A stretch of 7,506 nt of DNA. It comes from Syntrophorhabdaceae bacterium PtaU1.Bin034. GTDB taxonomy: Bacteria; Desulfobacterota_G; Syntrophorhabdia; Syntrophorhabdales; WCHB1-27. The position numbers and the translations under genes are program-made. Shown here one piece after another: positions 1-5,926 of this stretch. Numbering within the stretch: the first letter of the stretch is position 1; each line of letters starts with the position of its first letter. A model generated the notes under the pieces. That model was not told the DNA's origin. It saw nothing but the letters and a program-made list of their open reading frames with translations, and did not search any database. The stretch spans positions 1 to 7,506 of the forward strand of contig MVRP01000196.1 of NCBI GenBank assembly GCA_002067405.1, given 5' to 3'.

Positions 1-1
1 C

Positions 2-82
2 GATGAACTCGAGAAGAGAGGAGTGGCCCCTCATATTTATGAGAGCAAGGAAGAGGCCCGAAAGGCCCTGGCAGGCGGTTAA
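2..82 (+). CDS. C-terminal tail of an unidentified protein (partial)
   Basis: An open frame enters from the left edge and ends at TAA (80-82). It gives 26 residues, starting DELEKRGVAPHIYESKEE and ending KALAGG. The composition is that of a normal soluble C-terminus, helical and charged. The pattern 'KRGV-PHIYES-EEA--AL' is reminiscent of the last strand and helix of STAS-like or small alpha/beta domains, but this is too short to assign and I treat the function as unknown. It converges with msrB on the opposite strand. The 120 nt between the two stops hold no gene and no clear T-tailed terminator hairpin. Confidence 0.55.
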   Translation, partial: DELEKRGVAPHIYESKEEARKALAGG

Positions 83-202
83 GCCGCGTGGGGTTTCCGC
101 TCTCCCCCCATCTCTTTCTCGGTCAATTGCATCTCATATTTGAATTTGAACTCGATCCTTTCCGTTACGGTCTTCTCCGGTCGGACTTTGGGAACATGCA
201 CC

Positions 203-811
203 TTATTGCTTTTCGAAGAGTCTCTTGTATTCCCCGTAGCCCTGTTCCTTGAGCTTGTCTTTCGGGACAAACCTCAGGGCGGCCGAGTTCATGCAGTACC
301 TGAGGCCCGTTGGCGCCGGCCCATCCGTGAACACGTGGCCGAGATGGGAATCACCGTGCTTGCTCCGTACCTCGGTCCGGGTCCCGAGGATCCCCCGGTC
401 TTCCCGGGTAACGATATTGTCCGGATCCAGTGGTTTTGTAAAGCTGGGCCAGCCGGTTCCGGAATCATACTTGTCGAGTGAGCTGAACAGCGGCTCTCCC
501 GACACGATGTCGACATATATGCCCTCCGCCTTGTTGGCGTTGTATTCGTTCCGGAAGGCCGGTTCCGTCCCCTCTCTCTGCGTCACCTCATATTGAAGGG
601 GAGTAAGCTGTTTCTTCAGGACCTCATCACCGGGTTTCTTGAAATTCATCCAGTCGACGGGTTGCCGCTGTCCGGACCTCTCGCCCTGGTATCTTTCACC
701 TGCCGCGTCCTTCACGATGTCCTCCTTCTGCAGTTCGCCCGCACCGGGATTCTGACAACCATAGGGGATGAAGAGAAGAACCGCAAACACGATAGAGGAT
801 AGGATCTTCAT
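203..811 (-). CDS. msrB: Peptide methionine-(R)-S-oxide reductase MsrB, probable lipoprotein
   Basis: Reduces methionine-R-sulfoxide in oxidised proteins. The 202-aa product starts with a hydrophobic signal ([19 protein letters not shown]); C19 is a plausible lipidated cysteine, although the lipobox (P-Y-G-C) is not ideal, so a periplasmic membrane-anchored enzyme is inferred. The MsrB domain covers about residues 65-195: [11 protein letters not shown] (114-124), the active-site HLGH (156-159) and [11 protein letters not shown] (171-181) with catalytic C173. The two CxxC zinc motifs found in many MsrBs are replaced by VDIVSG and VRSKHG, so this is the zinc-free type. C19 and C173 are the only cysteines, so no internal resolving cysteine exists and a thiol donor would have to act directly. 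ATG at 811 is preceded by GGGAGG at 5-nt spacing. No msrA is present in the window. Confidence 0.95.
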   Translation of the reverse strand: MKILSSIVFAVLLFIPYGCQNPGAGELQKEDIVKDAAGERYQGERSGQRQPVDWMNFKKPGDEVLKKQLTPLQYEVTQREGTEPAFRNEYNANKAEGIYVDIVSGEPLFSSLDKYDSGTGWPSFTKPLDPDNIVTREDRGILGTRTEVRSKHGDSHLGHVFTDGPAPTGLRYCMNSAALRFVPKDKLKEQGYGEYKRLFEKQ

Positions 812-834
812 TGTTCCTCCCTTTGATTGAGTGC

Positions 835-862
835 AATATAATCATTTTCCCTCTTCATGCAA
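835..862 (-). promoter_or_regulatory. Probable sigma70-type promoter of msrB
   Basis: Read on the minus strand: TTGCAT (857-862), a 16-nt spacer, then TATATT (835-840). The -10 is 5/6 to consensus and the -35 is only moderate. Transcription would start about 17 nt before the msrB ATG, leaving just enough leader for its GGAGG site. Confidence 0.45.
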
Positions 863-904
863 GGCGGGTGTCCCCAGAGTTACGGGGAAACACCCCGAGA
901 GTTG

Positions 905-1116
905 GGAAGCCAAGGGGGACGTCCCCAAGAAACCAAGAAACGAAATTTCCCCAATACCCTTCACGTCATTTCGCGTGGTCATGCGCGGGTGGTTTCATCC
1001 TCGATGCGGGGCTTTCAGGGTAGTAACGGACCTCAATTTTCACCAGATAAAGTAATATACGCAGGAGACAGGCCGGATATGTCAGCACGGGGCGAAAGCC
1101 CCGGGTTATCGTCAAT
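905..1116 (-). repeat. Repeat copy A, REP-ended non-coding module (about 212 bp)
   Basis: About 90% identical (roughly 21 substitutions and 1-2 indels) to the reverse complement of 5644-5856. In module orientation (minus strand) it begins ATTGACGATAACCC. A perfect 6-bp hairpin CGGGGC-GAAA-GCCCCG follows (1088-1103 on the plus strand, GNRA-type loop), then about 150 bp of unique sequence, then a TTTCTTGG direct repeat and the palindrome GGGGACGTCCCC (915-926). Long frames run through both copies on both strands. However, of the 18 substitutions inside the most gene-like frame only about 3 fall at third positions, so peptide conservation is not supported. The module is best read as a mobile or structured non-coding repeat. 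Confidence 0.8.
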
Positions 1117-1120
1117 GACA

Positions 1121-1139
1121 GAGGGGACGTCCCCTGGCC
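1121..1139. repeat. Second REP palindrome beside copy A
   Basis: GGGGACGTCCCC (1123-1134), flanked by TGG on the right. It is the mirror of the CCAA-flanked palindrome at 915-926, so copy A has a GGGGACGTCCCC palindrome at both ends (roughly 911-1137, terminal-inverted-repeat-like). Copy B lacks this second palindrome. Nothing else is recognisable between here and the hicB stop at 1185. Confidence 0.6.
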
Positions 1140-1184
1140 TTTTGTGTTGACAGGGGGATTACAGGATGTCCCCAAAGTTCGCCA

Positions 1185-1514
1185 TCACTGGCTCAGTTTC
1201 GCACTTGCCAGGCGGTTCAGGCTAATCCCGGATTCTGCTGCTTCTGTTGCGAGCTTCCGATGCACCTGGGGCGGGACGCGGACCATAAATCTTCCGCTGT
1301 AATGCTTGCTCGCGATTGGTTCCGGGATCCGTTCGCCAGTTTCCCGCATATCGTTCAGGACATTTTTCACTACCTTCCGGATACCCCTGAGCGCGTTCTC
1401 GGGCGTGTCAGCGAGCCAGCTCAGGCTCGGGAACTCGGCACAGAGTCCCACGTATTCCCCGTCCTCGGCGGACCAGGTGACGCGATATGTATAATGATCA
1501 TTTCTTAGAGCCAT
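1185..1514 (-). CDS. hicB: HicB-family antitoxin
   Basis: Predicted antitoxin that binds and neutralises HicA and represses the operon. In the 109-aa product, residues 8-68 form the HicB-like fold (YTYRVTWSAEDGEYVGLCAEFPS, quoted in part as YVGLCAEFPSL 21-31, then a helix with ENALRGIRKVV). Residues 72-108 (YSGRFMVRVPPQVHRKLA, then SGISLNRLASAKLS) form the C-terminal ribbon-helix-helix DNA-binding module. Length is typical of HicB with an RHH tail. The ATG at 1514 lies inside the 3' end of hicA (17-nt overlap) and is preceded by GGAGG at 6-nt spacing, so translation is coupled yet independently primed. That fits the need for excess antitoxin. Confidence 0.92.
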   Translation of the reverse strand: MALRNDHYTYRVTWSAEDGEYVGLCAEFPSLSWLADTPENALRGIRKVVKNVLNDMRETGERIPEPIASKHYSGRFMVRVPPQVHRKLATEAAESGISLNRLASAKLSQ

Positions 1515-1758
1515 GTTCAGCCTCCAATCTCTCTATGGCCAGGAGCACCTGCTGGACCTGATATGCTTTGGCCTTGCCCTTTTCGTTCTGGATATTTACC
1601 CGGGGGTCGCCCGGCCACGGGGTTTTGTAAATCCTGTGGCTGCCACTGCTCTGGCGGGCTTTACCAAAGTAGTGGTCGCAGACGAGGCACAGGTCCCGAT
1701 ACCGCACATTGTTAGGGTTCGACCTCATATGGGCGACTGTGTCCGCTATCCCTGCCAT
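1498..1758 (-). CDS. hicA: HicA-family toxin (mRNA interferase)
   Basis: Predicted small dsRBD-like ribonuclease toxin, 86 aa, within the normal HicA size range. The hallmark is SSGSHRIYKTPW (37-48) with catalytic-type H41, followed by DPRVNIQNEKGKAKAYQV (51-68) and a C-terminal helix. This is the longer HicA subtype with CDHYFG upstream. The start at 1758 keeps the N-terminal residues typical of this subtype and places the ATG about 7 nt after a strong -10 with no Shine-Dalgarno, suggesting a leaderless message. It lies first in the operon, toxin before antitoxin as usual for hicAB, and overlaps hicB. All key residues look intact. Confidence 0.92.
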   Translation of the reverse strand: MAGIADTVAHMRSNPNNVRYRDLCLVCDHYFGKARQSSGSHRIYKTPWPGDPRVNIQNEKGKAKAYQVQQVLLAIERLEAEHGSKK

Positions 1759-1764
1759 GGATGG

Positions 1765-1793
1765 ATAGTATCATTAATGACACTGAATGTCAA
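1765..1793 (-). promoter_or_regulatory. hicAB promoter (near-consensus sigma70)
   Basis: On the minus strand: TTGACA (1788-1793, perfect), a 17-nt spacer, TACTAT (1765-1770, 5/6). The expected start point, about 7 nt downstream, coincides with the A of the hicA ATG at 1758, so the transcript is probably leaderless. The promoter sits in the 80-bp gap behind the TOTE gene, so hicAB can be expressed independently of it. Confidence 0.75.
1768..1783. promoter_or_regulatory. Palindromic operator, probable HicB/HicAB binding site
   Basis: A 16-bp inverted repeat, GTGTCATTAATGATAC on the minus strand, 7 of 8 arm positions matching. It covers half of the -10 and most of the spacer of the hicAB promoter. 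HicB proteins with RHH domains autoregulate by binding such palindromes; bound here it would block RNA polymerase directly. Assignment to HicB rests on position and symmetry. Confidence 0.55.
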
Positions 1794-1838
1794 CAGTGGG
1801 AGTTGGGCCAGCGGGAAGCCGGGACATTCCCAAGGTTC

Positions 1839-4304
1839 TCAGATTCCCAGCGTTTCCATGGTAGCGTCCGGACGTTTCTTTGCCCGGCCGAGGATGTTGT
1901 TGAGGGCAGAGTCGGGCGGGAGTTCGATGGTATATCCCATTTTTCGGTATGTGGCCATCCTCTTGCGGAACATGGTCACACCGAGACCGAGGTTGACGTC
2001 GACGTAGTCGTAGATCCGGACATCATTCTTTCCGGCACTTTCCCGGTGAAGCCGCCCCGCGTATTGTACGAGGCGTCCCTTGAAGGACAGGGGCATCGCA
2101 AGCACAAGAGTACACAGCTCGGGCAGATCGAACCCTTCGCCTATGAGAGAGCCTGTTGAAAGAAGATAAGGGAGCTGTCCTTGTTCCCTCATTGCCTTGG
2201 TCTCTTCCATCATTTGCTTTCTCATACGCTTCCCCGTGTCGCTGGTGATAAGAAAGCCGGTTCCCTGTTCGTCAGTCTGCATTGCGGCGACCTCGGCGAG
2301 GAGTAATTCGAGGTGGTCCTTTCTGTCGGAGAGTACAAGGGGAAATCGTTCTTCCTTCAATGCGGTCAGGATATCGGATGCGACCAGGCGGAGGCGATCC
2401 CTGTCAGTCACGAGAGCCTGCCAGATTTCATGAATAGCCGGCTGGGAGCTCTCTGCGTTGGTCATCCGAAAACCTGTCTCTCGCACGATGACCTGCCGGG
2501 CAATCAGAGACTGAGCGCTGGTTTCCTCCATGACATGCAGGACCGGGCCGCATTGGAGGGTGATAATCCTTTCAAGACCGTCTTTCCGATACGGCGTCGC
2601 TGTGAGACCAATGAAGTGCCGTGCCCTGATTCTTTTCAGAACCGACTCGAAAGATACCGCCGGGACATGGTGACATTCGTCGATGATGATCTGCCCGTAC
2701 CCGTCCAGGAGTTGGCGAGGATTACTGTCCCGGGCAAGCGTTTGCAGCATGCCGATATCGACGAAACCTTTTTGTCTGCTTCCTTTAGTATCGAAAACAC
2801 CGATCTGCTTCTTTTGAAGATCTGTGAACTGAAGCAGTTGTTCCTTCCACTGGTCAGCGAGCTGCTTTCTATGAACGAGAACGAGCGTTGGTACCTTTCT
2901 CCTGGCGATCACGGCGCAAGCGATCACGGTCTTGCCTGAGCCGGGAGGGGCAACGAGCACGCCTGATTCACTGGACAGGACATCGTTGAGTGCGGTCTCC
3001 TGTGGCGGGAGGAGAGTTCCCGTGAAATCAACAGAGATGCGTTGGGAATCCTGACGCAGGTCTGCGAATTCCACCGTAGCCCCGGCCAGTTGCGCAAGCT
3101 CCATGCACTGCGATAACGAACCCCGGGGCAATAGCATACTGGTACCGTCATCAGACAGCTCGGCACAGCAGATATAGCTCGGAGTATTCCATGTCGAAAA
3201 CCGCATTCGCTGCAGTTCAAAGAATTTCGGATTCGCAAAAGTGGCCGACCGCTTGAAAGCCGTTATCAGGCTCGATGGCATCTCATCGATCTTGATGGCC
3301 AGATGGTGAGAATAGACGAAGAAGATGGGTTGTTGATGAATACCCTTTATGTTGTCCTGTTCCGTCTCTATGGATGCTTCTGCTTCCACCAGGTCCGAAC
3401 TGAGCTGACCCGTCTTTCGTTGTGGTGCCGGCGCCGAAGGTGCGTTGTCACGGAGTACCTCGGTGACATCTGCGCCGGAAAGAAGCCTAACGCGGCTCAG
3501 AAATCCCCATTGGTCCGGATAAGGAACAAGATTGTCATCAACAAAGACCGTATTGCCACTTCTGCAGGAGCTTCGCTGCAAGGGAAGAGCGATGAGATTC
3601 CCAAAACCTCCAGCAGGCAAGGTATCCTGGCTCGGGAAGAATCGATCGTAACTGTCGAATCCGATTCTGTGCCGTCGGGTCATGGCGCGGGTTAGAATGA
3701 GCTTCCCCAGTTGACGGGCAGTCTTTGCGGGCAGAGGTTCCTGAAAGAATATCCAGGCATGGCCTCCCATGCCTGAACGTGACCTCTCTATGTAGACCTC
3801 AACGCCCATATCTCTGGCCACAGTCTTATACTGGAGAATGTCCGCGGACCAGTGCTCCTTGTCAAAGTCGGCTACAAGAAATATGCAGGTATCGTCGTTG
3901 CGGATCGTGTATGTTCCGACGGTAATGATACCCTGTAGATGTTTGCGAATAACAGACTCGTCAAAGGGAATGAAGTCCCGGTTCCCGCATTCGCTGCACC
4001 TTATCCTTGGTTTGGCGCAAATGTCACGCACCCATTCTGCCTTGCATGCGGGGGCGTAGCCCTTTGCTCCCGTCTTCTGGTTTTCCCACATTTTCGGGAA
4101 GACGTCCTCACGGCAGCGAAAAAGTCTCAGAAACAGGGCGATGCGTTCTTCTTGCGTGCTGAGTGGTTCGTTGGCGGCAGCGGTCCCTACGGGCGCGGGA
4201 GGCTGTCTTACTGTTGACAGGAGCTCGAGTTCCTGCAGGAGCAGGAGTTTTTCTTCCTCAAGCTCAGCCAGGCGAGTTTCGATTTCTTTGACACGGGGAT
4301 TCAT
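1839..4304 (-). CDS. TOTE-type archaeo-eukaryotic primase fused to SF2 helicase
   Basis: An 821-aa two-module protein of the kind annotated as a 'TOTE conflict system' AEP-domain helicase, predicted to act on invading or conflicting nucleic acid; the biochemical role is not established. Residues 1-30 are a leucine/glutamate-rich coiled coil. A cysteine cluster (C87, C96, C103-x2-C106) may bind zinc. The AEP core has FLVADFDKE with D146/D148 and GGHAWIFF with H182, followed by GGFGNLIALPLQ (232-243). After a linker, the helicase has Walker A APPGSGKT (452-459), DECH (542-545), TAT (568-570), GSLIGEGFDLPE (718-729) and QYAGRLHR (747-754), so the motifs expected of an active ATPase are present. 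The ATG at 4304 has no good Shine-Dalgarno and lies 12 nt after the DUF3368 stop, implying translation coupled to the upstream genes. No nuclease domain is obvious. Confidence 0.88.
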   Translation of the reverse strand: MNPRVKEIETRLAELEEEKLLLLQELELLSTVRQPPAPVGTAAANEPLSTQEERIALFLRLFRCREDVFPKMWENQKTGAKGYAPACKAEWVRDICAKPRIRCSECGNRDFIPFDESVIRKHLQGIITVGTYTIRNDDTCIFLVADFDKEHWSADILQYKTVARDMGVEVYIERSRSGMGGHAWIFFQEPLPAKTARQLGKLILTRAMTRRHRIGFDSYDRFFPSQDTLPAGGFGNLIALPLQRSSCRSGNTVFVDDNLVPYPDQWGFLSRVRLLSGADVTEVLRDNAPSAPAPQRKTGQLSSDLVEAEASIETEQDNIKGIHQQPIFFVYSHHLAIKIDEMPSSLITAFKRSATFANPKFFELQRMRFSTWNTPSYICCAELSDDGTSMLLPRGSLSQCMELAQLAGATVEFADLRQDSQRISVDFTGTLLPPQETALNDVLSSESGVLVAPPGSGKTVIACAVIARRKVPTLVLVHRKQLADQWKEQLLQFTDLQKKQIGVFDTKGSRQKGFVDIGMLQTLARDSNPRQLLDGYGQIIIDECHHVPAVSFESVLKRIRARHFIGLTATPYRKDGLERIITLQCGPVLHVMEETSAQSLIARQVIVRETGFRMTNAESSQPAIHEIWQALVTDRDRLRLVASDILTALKEERFPLVLSDRKDHLELLLAEVAAMQTDEQGTGFLITSDTGKRMRKQMMEETKAMREQGQLPYLLSTGSLIGEGFDLPELCTLVLAMPLSFKGRLVQYAGRLHRESAGKNDVRIYDYVDVNLGLGVTMFRKRMATYRKMGYTIELPPDSALNNILGRAKKRPDATMETLGI

Positions 4305-4316
4305 GGGCTCGAATAT

Positions 4317-4831
4317 CTACGTCTCGCCCGCCTCTTTCAGCATGCGTTGAACTATACTGTCACCAATCCAGTAACCCCCATCACGTAGCTTGTCTATCAT
4401 GTCTCCAACCGAGTCGATCAGACCGTTCTTCTTAGCTTCCACAAGCAGTCGTGCTGTTCCAATGACGTTGAGCCCGTACACCGACCGTGCGATTTTTCGC
4501 GCTTTTCTCTCATCGATCAGGACGTAGTCGGTGCCCATTTCGCGGGCAGTCTGTACCACGGGGCCTCCCCCGCATCGAGGAGACTTTTCAAAGAGGGCTC
4601 GAGCGGGTTGCTCAAGGTCTGTATCCTGATCCAATCCATCCGCTCATAGAGTGTGACGTGCATCAAGTTAAAGAAGCTTGCAGACTTTCCCTGCAGCACT
4701 TCGCGATGGACTTCTTCAGGAACTATTACTTCATCAAAAAGCTCCCTGAGAATCTCCAGCTTTCCTATGAGCATGAGCGCGATAATGGGCCCCGTGTTCG
4801 ATACAAGACGACCTTTCTTGAGATTACCCAT
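4317..4831 (-). pseudogene. DUF3368 PIN-like toxin gene with single-base frameshift
   Basis: DUF3368 proteins are PIN-fold (VapC-like) predicted RNase toxins paired with UPF0175. The N-terminal part (4831 to about 4565) gives VSNTGPIIAL, a VPEEVHREV helix and LLDAGEA. The C-terminal part continues in another frame (to 4317) with VVQTAREMGTDYVLIDERKA, then NVIGTARLL and GYWIGDSI. Aligned to the family pattern (GEA-x5-A-x-E-x-G-x-D...LIDERKAR), the two halves join without gap if one base is restored near the GGGG run at 4557-4564, giving about 171 aa, the normal family length. As written, translation runs out of frame and stops at 4517. The TAATG overlap with the UPF0175 gene is kept. This is either a real inactivating or programmed frameshift, or a sequencing error; the otherwise well-preserved residues suggest a recent event. 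Confidence 0.85.
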
Positions 4832-5085
4832 TATGGTTTCGCCTTGAATTCCGCGTCCAATTCTTCATCGTCCCATTGGACGGTGGGTACTCCATATTGA
4901 CTACACCGCAGCAGGAAAGAGAAACGGGAAGACTCGGCAAGCTGTGCGGCCTGCCCGGATGTGAGGCGTCCCAACTCAAACAGCTTCACCGCGAGAAGGA
5001 ATTTCGCTTCCCTCTCAAAATCATCGGTACTCAGGTTCATTGTCGCAAGGACCGATTCAGGGTACCGTATCGACAGACTCTTCAT
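4831..5085 (-). CDS. UPF0175 family antitoxin-like protein
   Basis: An 84-aa protein of usual family length. It has the characteristic start SIRYPESVLATMNLSTDDFE, the helix EAKFLLAVKLFELGRLTSGQ, AAQLAESSRFSFLL (a helix-turn-helix-like segment, about 42-62) and YGVPTVQWDDEELDAEF at the end. UPF0175 genes are commonly found next to DUF3368/PIN genes and are predicted DNA-binding antitoxins that also control their own operon. The ATG at 5085 has GGGAGG at 5-nt spacing, the best ribosome binding site of the operon. The stop overlaps the DUF3368 start by one base (TAATG). It is the first gene of a three-gene operon ending with the TOTE protein. Confidence 0.85.
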   Translation of the reverse strand: MKSLSIRYPESVLATMNLSTDDFEREAKFLLAVKLFELGRLTSGQAAQLAESSRFSFLLRCSQYGVPTVQWDDEELDAEFKAKP

Positions 5086-5108
5086 AACAACCTCCCGAAT
5101 TGATTAAC

Positions 5109-5138
5109 ATAATACCACATTCGCCTGTTCGATGACCA
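5109..5138 (-). promoter_or_regulatory. Possible proximal promoter of the UPF0175-DUF3368-TOTE operon
   Basis: On the minus strand: TGGTCA (5133-5138), an 18-nt spacer, TATTAT (5109-5114, 5/6). The -35 is only 4/6. A start near 5102 would leave a 17-nt leader carrying the GGGAGG site of the UPF0175 gene. Confidence 0.3.
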
Positions 5139-5176
5139 TATACATTCATGGCAGCCCGATTTTTCCCTGTGCGGAG

Positions 5177-5242
5177 GAACTTTGGGGCCCTTCACATCTT
5201 CACATTCTTCCTTTTTCCAGGCCTGAGCGAGCAACGATGATT
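5177..5242 (-). repeat. Second repeat family, copy 1 (about 65 bp)
   Basis: Read on the minus strand it starts AATCATCGTTGCTCGCTC and continues through AGGCCTGG, AATGTGAAGATGTGAAGGG and CCCCAAAG. About 80% of positions match the plus-strand sequence 7191-7254. A partial copy of the first block lies at 5927-5944 and of the last block at 5362-5398. It lies in the leader expected from the distal operon promoter at 5260-5288. Short frames through copies 1 and 7191-7254 both read T-IIxARSG...EK(G)RM-stop, so a decayed coding origin is possible, but the similarity continues past that stop. Confidence 0.6.
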
Positions 5243-5259
5243 GTCGATGTATGAGGCAG

Positions 5260-5288
5260 ATGGTATCCCTCTCTCCCGATAATGTCAA
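5260..5288 (-). promoter_or_regulatory. Distal promoter of the UPF0175-DUF3368-TOTE operon
   Basis: On the minus strand: perfect TTGACA (5283-5288), a 17-nt spacer, TACCAT (5260-5265, 4/6). It would give a leader of about 168 nt before the UPF0175 ATG. A similar promoter with a related spacer is found at 5876-5904 in the other orientation. Confidence 0.5.
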
Positions 5289-5361
5289 TAACGGCGGTGT
5301 CTCTTTTCGGGTTTTCAGATTCCATGTTTACACGATGTTCCTTTGGTCTTGCACGGGTGCC

Positions 5362-5398
5362 GAATGTGAGAATGTGGAGGGTGTCCCTAAGGTTCTCG
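5362..5398 (+). repeat. Partial copy of the second repeat family (GAATGTGA block)
   Basis: GAATGTGAGAATGTGGAGGG followed by TGTCCCTAAGGTTC. It matches the last block of the repeat read on the minus strand at 5177-5213 and on the plus strand at 7226-7254 (GAATGTGAAG-TGTGAAGGG-CCCCAAAG). With copy 1 it forms a diverged inverted pair about 150 bp apart. Confidence 0.45.
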
Positions 5399-5423
5399 AA
5401 CGTTGGGGGTTGAACCGTTCGAG
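5395..5423. other. Stem-loop, perfect 8-bp stem
   Basis: CTCGAACG (5395-5402) pairs with CGTTCGAG (5416-5423) across a 13-nt loop. No T-run follows on either side, so it does not look like an intrinsic terminator. Function unknown; it could be an operator or part of a structured RNA. Confidence 0.4.
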
Positions 5424-5516
5424 AGGTCGTTCTCGTTCCTTTGTGTCCTGATTCTTCGTCAGGGAAAGTAATATGCATGTGGTACAAATCATCCCTTCAT
5501 GAAAAGGAGGACAAGT

Positions 5517-5585
5517 ATGACCTGCAAGAAGGCCACGTACAAGAACCATGAGGGCGTAAGGAGAGTCACCTACGTTTCACGATGA
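5517..5585 (+). CDS. 22-codon ORF with strong ribosome binding site
   Basis: AAAAGGAGG at 6-nt spacing precedes the ATG at 5517. The product is MTCKKATYKNHEGVRRVTYVSR, with 8 K/R among 22 residues. It ends 58 nt before repeat copy B. Either a genuine very small basic protein or the decapitated 5' end of a gene whose remainder was lost when the repeat arrived. No family is recognised. The near-perfect Shine-Dalgarno is the main support. Confidence 0.35.
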   Translation: MTCKKATYKNHEGVRRVTYVSR

Positions 5586-5643
5586 CCCCAGGATATTTCG
5601 CGAATAGAGACTTAACATGGAGGATATATATGTCACGAAATAT

Positions 5644-5856
5644 ATTGACGATAACCCGGGGCCTTCGCCCCGTGCTGACATATCCGGCCTGTTTCCTGTG
5701 TATATTACTTTTTCTGATGACAATTGGGGTCCGTTGCTACGCCGAAAGCCCTCTGCCGAGGATGAAACCACCCGCGCATGACCGCATGAAATGACGGGAA
5801 GGGTATTGGGGAAACCTCGTTTCTTGGTTTCTTGGGGACGTCCCCCTGGCTCCCCC
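5644..5856 (+). repeat. Repeat copy B, inverted partner of copy A
   Basis: About 213 bp and about 90% identical to copy A in opposite orientation, with the REP end facing outwards from the 4.5-kb cassette and the hairpin end facing inwards. Hairpin CGGGGC-CTTC-GCCCCG (5657-5672): both stem arms are identical to copy A and only the loop differs. The REP palindrome GGGGACGTCCCC is at 5834-5845, preceded by the doubled TTTCTTGG. No second palindrome lies on the inner side, unlike copy A. A frame from ATG 5629 with a GGAGG site runs through it but is judged spurious from the substitution pattern. Confidence 0.8.
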
Positions 5857-5875
5857 ATGGAATGCATGCTCATTA

Positions 5876-5904
5876 TTGACATTTTCGGGGGAGAGGAATA
5901 ACAT
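5876..5904 (+). promoter_or_regulatory. Probable promoter upstream of the 6044 gene
   Basis: Perfect TTGACA (5876-5881), a 17-nt spacer, TAACAT (5899-5904, 4/6). The spacer resembles that of the minus-strand promoter at 5260-5288 (shared TCGGG and GAGAGG). It would give a leader of about 130 nt to the ATG at 6044. An open frame in that leader (TTG 5876 to TGA 6035-6037) has no usable start signal after the expected start point. Confidence 0.5.
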
Positions 5905-5926
5905 TGCACTAATAACGCCATCCGTA

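Larger units (their letters stand above)
5289..5516. other. Intergenic stretch without a convincing gene
   Basis: About 230 bp between the distal operon promoter and the small ORF at 5517. Open frames here lack ribosome binding sites and known motifs. It contains a repeat motif at 5362-5398 and a hairpin at 5395-5423, listed separately. Nothing else is recognisable. Confidence 0.5.

Noticed and set aside
79..270. Minus-strand frame overlapping the 3' end of msrB
   Set aside because: It overlaps msrB on the same strand in another frame, has no ribosome binding site or recognisable family, and is best explained as a shadow.
5200..5487. A 95-codon minus-strand frame upstream of the UPF0175 gene
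   Set aside because: It starts at TTG without a Shine-Dalgarno, runs through two repeat blocks and the distal promoter, and its relative at 5866-6037 is in a shifted frame.
5629..5794. A 54-codon frame with GGAGG before its ATG and a membrane-like segment, related to a frame through copy A
   Set aside because: The frame exists because the DNA repeat is conserved; of 18 differences between the copies only about 3 are at third positions, and in copy A no equivalent start with a ribosome binding site is kept.
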